64,000 nt of DNA from Mangifera indica (taxonomy: Eukaryota > Streptophyta > Magnoliopsida > Sapindales > Anacardiaceae): positions 558,001 to 622,000 of the forward strand of contig NC_058152.1 in NCBI RefSeq assembly GCF_011075055.1, in the 5' to 3' direction. A program made the position numbers and the translations under genes. The notes under the pieces were generated by a model. The model was not told the origin of the DNA. It saw only the letters and a list, made by a program, of their open reading frames with translations, and did not search any database. Below, in pieces: positions 23,781 to 37,344 of the stretch (position 1 is its first letter; each line of letters begins with the position of its first letter).

Positions 23781-26700
23781 TTTTAATCAAACTCAGTCCA
23801 ATACATCATTCCTTAATTTCATAACACCCCCTTAGTTTTATAAATAAATTTAAGCAATTGTCAAGTACATGGGTGATAATTATAAGGGATACAAACTAGT
23901 CGAGTTACTCACAAACTATATGTGATTCGATTCATGTTAAGTTGAGTTTAACTAAATTATTGTCAAATTGAACTTTAACTCAAATCCAAATATTATATTT
24001 ATGTTCGTTGTTTTTCAATTCGATAAACTTATAACTTTATTAATACGTAAATAAACACTTACAAGTTTTAAAATATTTTGCTTACTCCTTAAAAAACCCC
24101 CTAAAACTAACGATTGCCAGTACAACTATTGGGCTCAGTACAAATCCAATTATCCTTGGGCAAGCTCTGCATCAATGTTCAGACTTTTTTGTAAACCAGT
24201 TATATGTCCGAGCTAGGCATTATCACTTCGATCATTGCTCGAGCTGGTTTTAGCACAGTTTGGTTAAGATAGAATCCATAATTCCAGTAATGACTGACCC
24301 TTATGAGCGCTGTACATTATTACGACATACAATGCATCATGCCTGTTGATCTGTATAAATCAAGCCCTGGATCATTTGCTTTTGATGGGTTAACATGGCC
24401 TGCTCTGCTGCACCGACCGCTAAAAATGTCTGCTGGATTTTGGAAGAAGCCTTTGCTCAATTATAGATTTGCCTTCAAGATTTAGTTAAACATCTTGAAT
24501 GTTCTATTTATGTATAGAAACTGAATTGCATGCAATTAGAATCGAAATTAAAATTTACAGAATATAAAACACTAACGTTCTGTCATTGCTTAAGGATGAA
24601 CAGCAGTAGAATAACTGTGTTGTTTTACTGAATGCTAAAGCTCTTCTAGTTTTTCCAAATTTCACAATCGATGGTGCACCAGAATCATCTCTAACTCTGT
24701 AAATCGCCAAATGAACTAAAGTCGCCATGACAGCTGCCGTGTATTGAATCCAGCAACCAGAATCATTTCCAGCAATGACTCCTTTTCCATAATTTCAGTC
24801 CCTCCAAAATCCTAAACTTTGTTGCAAACCCAAAAGCATTAAGCTCTTTTAGCTCGAATCAATTCCACTTTTAGTAATGCAGCAGCCTTAGTACCTTCAA
24901 ACTGTTGTGTGGCTTGATAGTAGTCAGGTTTCCAAACTTCCATTGCAACAGTTTTTAATCTGAATCCCTACCAGGATCATATAAAAGCAGTTTTTTAATG
25001 GTCGATTCAATGAAAAATGCACCATTCTTCCATAATCCAAGCAGTTGCTGGACTCCTAACAGAGGTCCAATATCAAGCAGGCAAGCACCGTTAAAATATG
25101 TATAATGTTATATGTTCCTAGTTTTGAGTATTGTCAGACATTTTAAGCAAACGATAACAAGGAAGTTCAACCACTTTCAAAATCTTTCTAGGAATCAGTA
25201 TTCAGATTGCAAAACGAAACATACGAGAATTCATAGAACAAATTTGTTTTATCGTCCCAAAGTGTGCTTATCAAAACCAATTTGCAGTCATTTTTCGAAG
25301 GAAAGATCTAATCCGAATCCAATACTACAATAAAATGCACCAGGATCACCTGACCGTGAAAGAATTGGGCTTCTGTATTTTGGGAGAGTCATTATGTCAC
25401 TAGTTGCAGGATTCCAGAGGAATATTTGATTATATTCATAGACACAAAATAAACCATCATAATTTCTTGATGTGATAAATCTGACAATATAGTAAGATTA
25501 AATTTACAAGAACAAACAATTTCAATCTTATTTGCACGATCTACTTAAAAGTTATAATGTACTGAATTGAAATGCCAAACTTTTTAAATAAGTAGAACTC
25601 TTAAAACTATCTAAGTGATTGGTTTTCTGGTTTTAAAATCTCCCTGAATTACAACTTTGAACGCGTAGAGATTTTTGGAGAGAAAATCTAGCCAACCAAT
25701 GCATAGTAGGTTGGACCTCTCACCCATAGTCTACCCAGCCATAACCTTTTAACAATATTGAGTTTTTCTTCATTGATTATTTAAGCTCGTTCATTTGCAA
25801 AAAAACAAGAAGCCGTTTGCTGTTCTAGTTATAGTTTTTGAGGTGCTAAGCTGTCGTCTTTCACCAGTCCATACCAATGTTTACAGGCACATTTCAGGCT
25901 GATCAAGGATTTCACAGGCAGCTTTGATAAGATTCCGACTATCATATCTTCAGGCAAGTTTCATGTTACCATTACTTCGGATTTTCAACGAACTATATGT
26001 GTTTAACTGCCATGAAAAGTTGGAAAGATGTATACGTTTTCAGGATGAACTGGTCTCTATATCACCTGATTCTCTTCATCTTAAAGAACCCTGAAATCAT
26101 GAACGGGAGACGACTTCCTTTGTATTTATTTGTACCGTAGGATATATTGGGTATTCAGATGATGTGTATATCCTCAATTAAAGATATTCAATTGATGGTT
26201 AAGCTTATAAAGGGACAAAAGTTTAGGTATTTTTTTCCCTAAAAATGGAGACATGAGTAAGAACACATAGCTGTGAGCACATAAATGAAGAGTCCACCAC
26301 ACCACTCGGCGGCAGTAGCATAATTGCAGGTGCAGTCTTTGTTCTGGTGGACAATTGTGGTTTAGACAGGAGTCAGGAGGCACCACTTGAATCCAATTTG
26401 TGACTGCCTTAAAATTTGGCCGTCCTGACCATTTCCCAACTCTATTGATATCTATCTGTTTCATAACTTCACCAAAGTTCTTGAGATAAGCAGTGAGAAT
26501 ATCAGACCAAAGTAAAGTGGTTTAACCACATTTTTTTCACTTTTCGTCTATTTGCAGTTCTAAATACAAACAAATTTGATTTCCTTCGCCAACTTAACAC
26601 CTATCTTTAATTGGAAAAAACCCAAACTTAGAATAATGCTTTTAGTTGCAATTTCGACGTTACGGTGCGATTTAGCCATACTAACACTTGTGATGGTGCA

Positions 26701-28986
26701 ATTTTGGTAGAATCACATTATACAATTTCGTCGAAATACTATATGGGATTTGTGTGATCAGGCTAAATCACAAACATCCCAAGTGTGATTCTAACAAGAT
26801 TGCATCAAGTGCACCAGCTACAAATGCCACCGATGACATATATATACATAAATATAAACAGAGTTGTGGTGCGGTCCGATCATGGGTCCATCCTTAATTA
26901 ATATGTAAAATTCAATGAATCATAAGGTAGGATAAGGAAATTCCTGATAAATACACATCCATCCCTTTCTGAATTTCAGTATGAGATTACAATAATACAT
27001 ACAATACAAGACATGCACATGCACATGCAAACATGCAAATCTAAATGTTTGTTCATGAGAGGAAGAGATTAGCCGTGTTCCTATAACATACTATATACGA
27101 CTGAATAATAAGAGAAAGGTGCAACAGTCTGAGATTAGGTTGTCAAAGTATTTGCAGATTGCAGACAGCTAAAAATGATGGAGACAAGGGAGGAGAGATC
27201 TTCCAAAAAACCCCAAGCAGCTTGACACGAGCACCAAATTTACAATAGAATTGCTAATGAAGGTTGGTGATGATAATTAAGTTTATGAATCAAAATCAAG
27301 CCTAGTCTTATCAAAGTTCAACATTATTTCTTAAATATTGATTTATTATCGAGTGAATTACATTTTCCCACTCAAGGTTTGGCCCAAAAACACTTTTTTA
27401 CCCTTTGATGATGTAGTTTTAAAGAGGGTTTTTATTGAGTTTCAAGTGGTTGGAGATTTCGGAGATGGAGATTTCACATAGATGGACAGAAGGGACAGTA
27501 TGGAGGGAGACATACTTGCCGTCAATGATGCAGTCAATGAAATCTAAGCTAGGACCGAGGCTAACAACGATAGTAGGGGTGACAATCTGAAGAGAGATGA
27601 AAAAGAGGTTAAGTTTCGATGGTTGTGATTTTGAGAGAAGTATAGCATTTGAAGACAAATTTATTAGTATTATGTTTATGTTCGAGCTTGAAAAAAGTGG
27701 GATAATCAAAGAATTTGAGTTCAATTCTTTTTCTTTCTTTCAAAATTTTAGAAATAAAAATGACTACATTTTTCATTAAAGAAATTTGATTTTAAACCAG
27801 AAAATGTGATTTAAACCATTAAAGAGCTGAAATTTTTCTCTGACTAAAACCTGGGTGGGAAAATGAAATTCACTTATGTTGTCACACTCTAATCTCCATT
27901 GACACATTGCTAGCCAGCTAGCAGCCATAGATGGCCAAAATGTTGAAGGTGTCATAAGATATAATCCAATATAGAAGTATTGTTCTTTGGTTCATTTCTT
28001 TGTCTAAGTATTGTTCATCGATCCCCTCATCTAGTTTCTTTTATCTCTTTTATATGTACGGGACATTTGTTTTATGTCTTCTTTGAAATTCTGATGATAT
28101 ATTTCTGTACATACAGGTTCTATTAACGTAAGATAAATTTGAGAGATGAGAATCCAAATTGGGTATCTCTTAAATATTTTAAATTGGTATTAATAAAAAA
28201 AAATTAAGAATTTAATTTTAATATATCTCCAACAGGCTTTAAACGTTTACCTTCTTACTTAAATTTTCTTATCTTTGTTTCACCGGTGAATTTTCAAGAC
28301 AGGGGACTTCCATCAGCCTGTGGAAAAAGCTAGTGGCAACAGAAAACAAAGATAACAGTGCTATGTTGCATCAGATACAGTAGACTCCCCAACATTCATG
28401 CACTTATTGTTTTCTGTGTCAGCAATTTCACCTTTTTATCTCTCTTTTCATCTCTTTCTATGTTTGTAGCTAAATTGCTGTAACATAACTAGTTTCTAGC
28501 AAGCAGGGGTAGTTAATTTCTTAGGTCTCACCAGGCGTTCAGGCATGTTTATACTGGATTAGATTTCAGCTTAAGTCATATTTTGATGAGATTGTTTATT
28601 TTGTTAATAATATTATTTATTTTATCAATAATAATATTTATTCTATTAGGATATTTATTTGTTCTTTGGTGACACCTGACAACATTTATGGCCAAAACTA
28701 ATATTTAGTCTTGGCTGGACTATACTCCAGAACACACAAGGATAAAAAGAGAGAGTTTTCCGATAATGAGAAGAATTTCACGAAGTGACAAAATATATTT
28801 TCAACATCCAGCAAACTAACAGAAGACCACTAGAATATCTAATAACAAAGAAGATTACTTTATATGTAAGTCATGGTTAAAAGCTAGATGGTGTATGCCT
28901 TCAGGCTTCAACTGGAAGTTATTTTCCAAAAAACCCTAGTAGTGATTTACCTACCAACTATCCCTACCTTAGCTATCAAAGATCAT
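23781..28986. other. Gene-poor intergenic region
   Basis: About 5.2 kb with no exon chain I can support on either strand. About 23870-24290 holds remnants rich in 'gtcgagtt', 'ccgagctagg' and 'gctcgagctgg' motifs. A 96-codon minus-strand frame at 26174-26464 has many Cys, His and Trp residues but no recognisable domain or splice partner. A foldback-type element occupies 27353-27873. The stretch 28500-28730 has repeated 'tattatttattttatc' type units between degraded family ends. Confidence 0.5.
27353..27873. mobile_element. Element with TTTTCCCAC inverted ends
   Basis: The left end 'gtgaattacattttcccact' pairs with the right end 'gtgggaaaatgaaattcac', with pairing extended by 'caaggtttgg' against 'ctaaaacctg'. 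Only the ends are clearly inverted; the interior is unique, with no credible protein. End motifs relate it to the foldbacks at 9085 and 29485. Confidence 0.7.
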
Positions 28987-29307
28987 TCATCTGGTCATTG
29001 CTGTTAAGCTGAGGAAAACAACTTCATCACAGGGGAGGGTGAGACCCATGTCATGCTTAAACCCGTACTCCTCTTCAGCCTTGTTAAGTAAAGCCTTAAA
29101 CTCAGGGTGGGACAGTATTGAGATTGGGATGATGTGTCTGCTTCTGTTTTGGCCAACATACACAGCAAAGTGACCTTTTGGTACATCACCAGGAAGACCT
29201 TCTGGCTCATCATGGACATCATTTTTCTTCCCGAAGCTTGAGCATCTCTTGAGAATGCGTTTGAGAGCTGCTGGTTGAGGGTGTTTGTTGGGTTTCTTCA
29301 CAGGCAT
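28987..29307 (-). CDS. SAUR-family small auxin-up protein
   Basis: A single exon encodes 106 residues, matching the intronless, roughly 100-residue SAUR family. The core runs from DVPKGHFAVYVGQNRSRHIIPISILSHPEF through LLNKAEEEYGFKHDMGLTLPCDEVVF, the diagnostic SAUR domain; a basic N-terminal leader (MPVKKPNKHPQPAALKRIL) precedes it. SAURs promote cell expansion, largely by inhibiting PP2C.D phosphatases and so activating plasma-membrane H+-ATPases; that role is inferred from the family. I chose the ATG at 29307 rather than an upstream in-frame one at 29460, because the longer leader is hydrophobic, unlike family members, and would overlap the likely promoter. No auxin-response element was confidently identified. 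Confidence 0.92.
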   Translation of the reverse strand: MPVKKPNKHPQPAALKRILKRCSSFGKKNDVHDEPEGLPGDVPKGHFAVYVGQNRSRHIIPISILSHPEFKALLNKAEEEYGFKHDMGLTLPCDEVVFLSLTAMTR

Positions 29308-29365
29308 TGTTGGTGTTGAGTTTGAAGGAGAAGTTGTGGGGGAATGAAACAAGAGATTGAGAGGG

Positions 29366-29376
29366 TATTTATTTAA
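29366..29376 (-). promoter_or_regulatory. Possible TATA-like site of the SAUR gene
   Basis: The minus strand reads TTAAATAAATA about 60-70 bases upstream of the chosen ATG. It is weak, but its place supports the shorter start. Confidence 0.35.
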
Positions 29377-29484
29377 AGAAGAAGAAGAGAAATGAAACAA
29401 AATCATGTGGGGTGTGGGGACAATGAACAGGCCGAAGGGGTTTTGGAAGAGACTGTGCACAAAGGCATGCAGGTTCTAACTCGG

Positions 29485-30343
29485 GAGAAGCACTATTTCC
29501 CACCCAAATTTTGGCTAAAATTCCAATCACACTTACGGTAGTTGGAAATTCCAAACCCTCACCCATGCGTGGCCAAACTTTTGTTAACTTTTTCTGTTAA
29601 AAAAAAATATAAAATATTCATTTTATTGTTTATATTAAAAAAATATAAAATTTATTACTTTTTTCCTCCCCAGGTTTTAGAAACTAACATTTTACTTTCG
29701 CTTAAAGTTTTGAAACTTTAAAAAATAATATTTTCTCTCTCATAACTTCCAAAAATAATAGTTTTACCCCCACTCTTCAACTTTAACTTTAGCTTTCGAC
29801 ATCCCTTTTGAAGTCTTTTTCGGCCTCCTCCTTCTCTTGGTGCAACGAAGAAATATTTCTTTGTTGCACCACCGTGTGACGAAAAAATGTCTCTTTGTCG
29901 CACCACCGCGCGACGAAGAGATGGAGATCTCTACCCTAAACCTCTTGCAATTGCACCAAAATAAGGAGAAGGCTGGAGATGACGCCAGAAGGGATGCTAA
30001 AAGCTGAAGTTGAAGAGTGGCAGTGAAATTGCTATTTTTGAAAGTTAGGGAGTAGTTGAGTTTGAAAAATATGGAAACCCTTGGTTTGAGGGTGAAAATG
30101 TTACTTTTCAAAGTTTCAAAACATTAGGTAAGAGTGAAATGTTAGTTTCTAAAATTTGAGGGTAGAGAAAAAGTAATAAACTTTATTTTTTTAATATAAA
30201 TGATAAAATAACCATTTTACCCTTCCATTTAATAGAAAAAATTAACAAAAGTTAAGTCATGGATTGGAGTTTTGACTATTCAACTGTCGTGGGTGTGATT
30301 TTAAATTTCAACCAAAATTTGGGTGGGAAATAGTCCTTTTCTC
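29485..30343. mobile_element. Large foldback element (about 860 bp)
   Basis: The ends 'gagaagcactatttcccacc' and 'ggtgggaaatagtccttttctc'-type sequence form an inverted repeat that continues through most of the element: both halves carry matching 'tttgttaac', 'taataaa' and 'actttg/caaagt' blocks in opposite orientation. The loop (about 29810-29960) is less AT-rich and contains two copies, 33 bases apart, of a 'gcaccaccg(t/c)g(t/c)gacga' segment. Open frames inside are by-products of the inverted structure. It inserted about 180 bases upstream of the SAUR start codon. Confidence 0.85.
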
Positions 30344-31009
30344 TTTTAACTCTATTTGGGATTACCCTACCTTTGTTGTTTTCTTTAAAGGCAATAAGGG
30401 TTCATTGAGCCCCATAGCGTAGCTTGAGTGACAAAATTAGTGGCAAAATTAGGGGCACTCAAGCAAGAGGGGGTGAGTTTGAAATTTATTAAAAATGTTT
30501 AATTTATCTAATATAGCAGTTGTAGAATTAGTTATTAGAGTTAAAGTATTCACTTGTTTAGAATAGTCAATTCAGATTTGATTAAGTCAGTTCGATTCAA
30601 GTAAGGGTTCAATGAACAAAATTTGTCTTACAAAAGTTTTCTAGCTATTATGCAATCATATTCAAAAGTTTTGAAATAATGTATATTCCAATTTGTACTA
30701 TTACTAGTGCTTTTCTCTTGGGGATATGTGGTCTATTCTATTCATCATTGTCTTTCTTTCTATTCATAGCTTTGGAAAAAGATGGGTGCCGAGCATTTCT
30801 ACTTTGTGTCTTCCCCTCTCTTTGATGGACATGTGCAGAACAGTGGACATGGTAAGCATCCTTTATCCAGCAAACAGCTTTCAACTCTTGTGGTTTTTTA
30901 TGTTTTCCTGAAAGTTGGCAATATTTTTTATAAGGTTGAACCTATATTGGACAAATCAAATCAATAGATCTAGTAGAAGAGATGAATGTTTTCAAGTTCA
31001 AAGATAAGT

Positions 31010-31125
31010 TATGTTGGTGGGTTGTCTCACATTCTTGATAAAGGGCTAGGTGTTTGTGTATAAGTGTGAGTGAAAGTCTCACACTTTGAGTTAGCTTTTG
31101 GGATGGCAACAACTCCATCCTAGAG
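31010..31125. mobile_element. Possible LTR fragment
   Basis: The stretch 'gttggtgggttgtctcacat' followed by 'agtctcacactttgagttag' and 'cttttgggatgg' resembles the 5' part of plant LTRs or TRIM elements. No second LTR or internal region was found, so it is a remnant at best. Confidence 0.35.
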
Positions 31126-33925
31126 TTTTTGGGAGTGACTAATTAAAATGAAGTTCCAACCAATAGCCCGTTGCTCTTTTGGATAGTCGAACTCAAAGTT
31201 CTGAAAGAGTATAAAGGAAGTACAGATAGTGGTTGGATAATTTGAACCCAGGTATGAGGACCACCAGTTGTGCTGGGTACAAAAGAGTTGGGGATGTGGA
31301 GAAATTGTGGTTGTTTTTAAATGTAGTTTGTTTGGGCTCCTTCAAGGAACAGACTTCTGGCAATTTATGCCATCGACCAGAAAATGAGGAAGACCAACTT
31401 TTGTCTCACTTCCTTCAACAGCTATAAGAAAGCATGATATTGATGGTTTCATCTCTAAACTTGGCTAACCTTAATTTGCGCTCCGATAATGAGATAAGGA
31501 TCCCATTAAATCACAATCCTACTTGAATGGGAAATATAACCCATCCAACAAGTCAGTAAATTCTACTGCAATTAATCCAAAAATTTATTGTCGGGTTTTC
31601 AACTTCAATATGAGCATATTAAGGCAAAAGTCTAATTAAAATTACGAGTGGATTATCTAAACAAAGTTAAACTCATTTAGTTTAAATTTATAATACTTAA
31701 CTTAAGCTTATTCGAAATGATATATAATATTACCGAAAAGTTATTTACGAGATACACAATGTAACTGAAAAACAAATGAATCAAAATCAAGTCAAATTGC
31801 CAAACTAAAACTCTGACTCTAGATTGACTTATTCAAGCATCCCATTCCATGTGGTCATATGAAAAATAAACAAAAACTGAAAATTCAGAGAGGAAAATTT
31901 GACAACAGTAATAAAATACAGAAGATAAAGAGTAGCATAAGATTTAGTCTCTTAACCTTTCAACTCATTGTGAAATAAATTGGAGAAGACAAACTTGTTT
32001 GAGGAACTTGTAATGACAAACTTGTAATGTCTCTCCTGCCAAAAACTACATAGATTTAGGAACTTGTTTGAGTCATAATCATAAGTCAACTTCTTTTGTT
32101 GTTTCTCCCTAAATGGGTTGACAGACCTAATTCTATAAATTCAAATACTTGAAGTATCATAGACTTTTTGTCATTAGATTTCAAATAATATATTATTATT
32201 TAATTAAATAATTTTAAATTAAAGATAAACATTCAATCATATAAAGATATATATAATTTAAATATATCATTAGATATTTAAAATAAGATACATATAATTA
32301 TAACACTACTAATTAATTGATGCCTACCACGTACCAACACCAAATCAATAAAAATTCCAAGCCAAAATGGAACCCACGTTTGGGCCATGGGCAATGGCGC
32401 TTCCCATGTTCTCTGAATCAAATTGAATTTGGAATATCAAGGATAAAACCAGAGGATAGCACATCATTGTCAATAGGCAAAACTCACCAACTAATCTTCT
32501 CTGTTTTTTTCTTTTTTTGGGTTAATTTTTTTCATATTAAGTAAGATTGAATTCAAGCCAAGCAAAGTCTGTTTTGGCTCAAATGAGTTGAACTCAAATT
32601 AGTTCAAATCCAACGCATTGTTGGAAAGTCAATAACATCTTCATCCTTTCCAATGACATTGCTTCTTTTTCAATGATTTGACAGAAAATCAATGACAAAT
32701 TCATCTTCTCTAACGACATTGCTTTGTCTTTAATTATTTTTTTGATGATTTTTTTTTTTTAACGATTCTTTATCTTCATTTCTAACACTTTCCAACAATT
32801 TCTCCAATGGCCTCATTATTAGCTTGAGTAAGCTCAAACTCAATTTTTTATATTCAATTCAAAGTCAAATCAATCACTGTTTAAGTTCCACTTAACTCAA
32901 ATCTACACTTAATCCTAAAACCATAATAGTCGTTGATCCATGCAAGAAAATTTTTTTGAGCAGAAAACGACCCAGTCCAACGATCACATGCATGCGAAGC
33001 CCATGCTACTTTTGTTAACAGAACACCACTGCCGCCTGCACCTTGGTTTTTATTTGTTGGCTATCAATCTGTACATCATTGTACCAAGGATGATACTAAG
33101 ATTTTGACACAAAATAATTTAAAAAATATGAAATTAACTGATAATAAAAATAATAAACCCATCACTAAGAGTGCATTATTTTCCGGCAAATTCAGTTCTC
33201 TTCATTGTTGCAATTACTTAAATAATCACCCCACAGAGATTCTTAGCCACAACCACTACAGGCCTACAAGTGCACTGACGCTGTCAATCAGGATAGAATG
33301 GGAAAGTTGGATCCCGGCAAATGTCATCTCTTTCAATCTTCAAGGGGATCATAATTCAAATCCTAGATCTAAGTGTCTTGAATGTCACCCCTTATGTGTG
33401 CATACTAGGAGTGTAATCAAGCCCAATAGTTCTTGGCTCGAACTCAGTTCAAAAAATTCTTGAACCCTTGTAACTTGTATATTTATCAATTACCTTCATA
33501 TTTAAAGTCTAAGAGTAAGATTTTAAGAGTGTGAGTATAAGATTTGTAAATTTTAAAGGTTTATTGATATTTTACTCAAGCCAAGTCATAAGCCAACAAA
33601 CAAACCAAGCAGCTCAGCTCGATTTACACACCTGGTGCATACCATTCAACTATCAGAGATTTCATATCTGGTCAGGTACATTCTCTCTCTGCAGATGCCC
33701 AGATAAACAAAGAAGAAAACACCCATATATATAAATACTCCAGAAACATCAATTATAATTATCTGAACATCAATAAGTTATATCTTACAGAAAAGCACAT
33801 TTATAATACAAAAAGTTAACACTAAAGAGGTCCTTAGAACTGACCTAATCTACTTGTGTACAGCTAATAACCTGTTATCCATGACTGGCACTTGATTTAG
33901 GAAATTCAAAAGTATTCTACCATGC

Positions 33926-35829
33926 TTACACACATTCATATCCAGATGACGGGTTTGCTGATTCAGGCACCCCACTCATCAAACTCAATTGTCTTCTCAG
34001 CTTAACTATATGAGCTTGCACCTAGCAAATTTCATGCATAATTCATCAGATAATATATCCCCATATGGTTCAATAAGCATTGTCTGTCCATCAAATTTTA
34101 AATCTGGTGTGCAAAATAAAGCAGAAATGCCACAAAACATTAGTAAAGGTGAATCAATGCTCATAGCTACCAGAATAAATCTGATTAATAACCACAATGA
34201 TGGAGTATGGAAGAACTGTAAAACCAAGATGTTACATGACAATGACAACTCTAAACAACAGAAGTTACTGATTTACAATAACTGCCAACAGTCATAAATG
34301 ATTGGTAACTAACAATTTTTTTGACACTATTTTCTCATCAAAACTGGATACTATTTCAAATCTCCTTGAAAAACAAACAGCACACATTGGCAATAACTAG
34401 TATAACTACCATAATAAACATAATAAACAATTATGAAGAGTTCAACCAAGTAACTTAGTCAAGCGAAAAGGAAACAAAGCCATCTAACCTGCTGACGTGC
34501 TGCAGCAAGTTTCAAAAGCTCATCTGCCTCAGAGAAATTCAAGTACCACTGGCTAAGAGGATGATTCTTGGTTTCACCTTTTCCCTGCTCATTCATGATA
34601 TAAAGTGGTGCTGCAGAAATTCAAACACCATAAATAACCTCATAGATATCATAATGGGAAAAAATCTCAGGGAAAAAAGCAAGGGACTTCACTGATAGTA
34701 GGCATGTGAACACCAGCCAGTGGTCGAGGCACAATTACAGCAGGATGATCAAACACGCGAGCAAGGAAACCCTCAGAAGGTTCAGGGAAAACAATCTCAT
34801 TATAAGTTTCCACAACAACCGGTTTTTTGGTTGTCTGGGGACCAGATTCAGATTCAGGATACAACTTCAGATGATGAAACCTGTGAAAATTGAACACCAC
34901 CAGTGATTAGGCTGCCTTGTCGAATAAACGAAGGCAGTAACAAACAAAAAACTACTCACAGATCCAGCTGCTTATCACAAACATCAGTGTGGAAGAAAAG
35001 GGTGATGCCAATTTCAAATTCACCCCAACCACATTCTGTTAATTCAAATGGAGGCGATTCAACCACCCTTGTAGGGTTATTGAAACTTGGATGCAACTGG
35101 AAAACTACTCGATTAATTACAACTCCAAGATCCTCGTTTGTGGCCCCACGTACATAGACAGTCCACTTATGTGACTGAGACCTAGATGATGAAGCATGCA
35201 TGGGTAAGATTATCAAAACACATAGAAGGCATATAAAAATACTGTGGAGAAAAAAAAAACTTACTCGCTGGCCTTTCGACCAAGGTAAAACGCCATCGTT
35301 CCATAAACAATTGGAACAGTTAATTCTACATCTTTATGCCTCTTGATTGCACTCTAAATCAGCAACAAAAATCCCATCAAAATAAGCATTACAATATGAT
35401 CAAAACCTCAAAAACTAAACCAAAAGCGCTGAGACTAAATGCACATATTACAATTCAAAATATTTAAAACTCCCCAATATCCAAAATTCAAGAAAATCAG
35501 ATAGAAAAAAACAGCAACAGAACTTAAAACGTTTAATTGGGTGAACAAATTCGTCTAGTTTTTGAAGAATTTAAGATGTAAAAAAGCTTGAAGACTAAGA
35601 TAAATTCAAAGTATAAATAGAAGCAAAGCACAATAATTAACCCTAGAGTTTGAAACGTCATCACGCAAAAACCTCAGAATTAGGTATGAAATAGATGTAA
35701 GAAACAAAAAATAGAGAATACCCTGTTCTCGCCATCGTTAGTGATGTTCAATATATTAAGGTTCTGCTGAGGCTTAGCGGCAGAGGCACTGTCCTGAAGC
35801 TCCGGCCGGAGCTGGTTTTCCCCTTGCAT
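33926..35829 (-). CDS. YEATS-domain protein, YAF9/GAS41/TAF14 type
   Basis: Six exons join in frame: 35829-35722, 35353-35265, 35181-34960, 34880-34693, 34610-34489 and 34021-33926, giving 274 residues. The YEATS domain covers about residues 43-140: [59 protein letters not shown] and [21 protein letters not shown]. The C-terminus has [31 protein letters not shown], a helix that in this family joins partner subunits. Homologues (Arabidopsis YAF9A/TAF14B, yeast Yaf9) read acylated histone lysines within SWR1 and NuA4 complexes; the aromatic GWGEF segment of the reader pocket is present. Nuclear action is inferred from this. The first 36 residues are variable. Exon joints all have GT/AG sites. 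Confidence 0.93.
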
Positions 35830-36721
35830 TCTTGCGGAAATTGTGAGGCTTTCTCAATTGAAATCCGAATAGAAACTACCAAACCCATACAACATTACTT
35901 GGAAGCATGCCATTTATTGATGTGATTGGTTAGTTTTTTGCCCATCTTCAAACGTTGAACGCTGCATAGCTATTTTCGTTTTGGCAGGGCAGTCTATACG
36001 GATACTTTAGCAAGCAAAGGTTTACTCCCCACCGTAGTCTAGATGCGTCATCAAAGTTATATCCACACGGTTTAAGAGGACTAATATCTTACTCTTACAT
36101 TTCAAAATTTAATTAGAATTAGAGATAAAATCATCATTTAACAAAAAATTTAAAAAATTAAAGTTTTATTATATTTAATATTTTTAATTTAAAAATCCTA
36201 TAATTCCCTCCCCTCTATCCAAAATTGAAAAAATGAATATTTTTTCCTTAGGGTTTGCAACCATGTTAATTCTCCTTTTGGTTTATCTCTTCTTGATGAT
36301 CAAATCTCAACCACTAGCAAAATCGATTTCCTTCAACGAAGACAAAATCGTTGTTTTCATCTAGCCACATTGTTTCAAATGAAAATGACCATCAGAGGTT
36401 TCAGACAGTCACGTTGTTTTCGTCCAAAATGAAAACGATTTCGTTTTCATTGAAGGAAATCGGTTTCATTGGTTATTGGGATTTAATTGGTAGGGAAAGA
36501 TAAGTAGGAAGGTAGAGCCAATGCGATCAGAAACAGTCGTCTCCTATGACAGTTTACAAACCTTAGGAAGAAAATGCTGATTTTTCAAATTTTGGGTGAA
36601 GAAAATTGTGAGATTTTCAAATTAAGCAGTACAAACATAATAAAATTTTAGTTTTTAAAATTTTTTATTACAAATATCATTATATTATTTAGTTTATTTT
36701 TGACATAATTACATGATTATA

Positions 36722-36754
36722 CATATATATATATATATATGTGTGTGTGTGTAT
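36722..36754. repeat. (TA)n(TG)n microsatellite
   Basis: A compound dinucleotide run of TA units followed directly by TG units, in intergenic DNA. Confidence 0.9.
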
Positions 36755-37344
36755 TAATTTAGGGTTTTTTATGTTTTTGCCATAAAATCTAGTTTGGATC
36801 AACCGGAAACTGAATTCAATTTTGCTCAAACTGATACAAAATACACCCAACCATTTTTTTCATGTTTGGTTAGGGTTTAACAATTTTGATAAGATTTTAT
36901 TTTGGTTTTAGTTTGAATTGAGGATATTTTACTTGAAATTTGAAATAATACAAAAAAATAATAATCTGAGGATACATATTACATTATATATATTTGAATT
37001 AAGTTTATTCTCTAATGTTATATACCTGATTTTAAGTAACTAATTAAATACCGATATAACATACCTCAAGGCAGAAAGATGTTGTCTTGGGCTTACGTCA
37101 ACAAATTTCAGTCAAAAAAACTGAAACTTTGTATCATGTATTGAAAGTTCCGCATTGAGTTTTATATGCAAATTTTAAAAGTTTAGGGAGACAAATGAAA
37201 TTTGTCATAGTAAGATGAAAAGGTTAGGATGGTAAATATGAGATTTTGAGAGTTTATTAATATTATACTCGATCTAAGACAAAAGCTTACAAGCTCATCA
37301 AACCAGGAAACAGTGAGCTCAAGCTTGTCAACCGCTTGACAATG

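Larger units (their letters stand above)
29308..33925. other. Intergenic region with foldback and decayed repeats
   Basis: This holds the SAUR promoter, the foldback element at 29485-30343, an LTR-like fragment near 31010-31125, and degraded GGGTGGAT-family or 'ctcgag'-rich remnants near 31618-31845, 32540-32920 and 33400-33620. A palindromic AT-rich block lies at about 32150-32320. The plus-strand segment 30770-30852 looks exon-like but has no partner. No complete gene is seen. Confidence 0.5.

Noticed and set aside
26174..26464. 96-codon minus-strand frame rich in Cys, His and Trp
   Set aside because: No recognisable domain, no splice partners and no promoter signal; could be chance.
29308..29460. 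Longer SAUR start at 29460
   Set aside because: It would add a hydrophobic 51-residue leader unlike the family and would run through the likely TATA region.
29764..30111. 115-codon minus-strand frame
   Set aside because: It lies entirely inside an inverted-repeat element and its residues follow the repeat arms; no domain.
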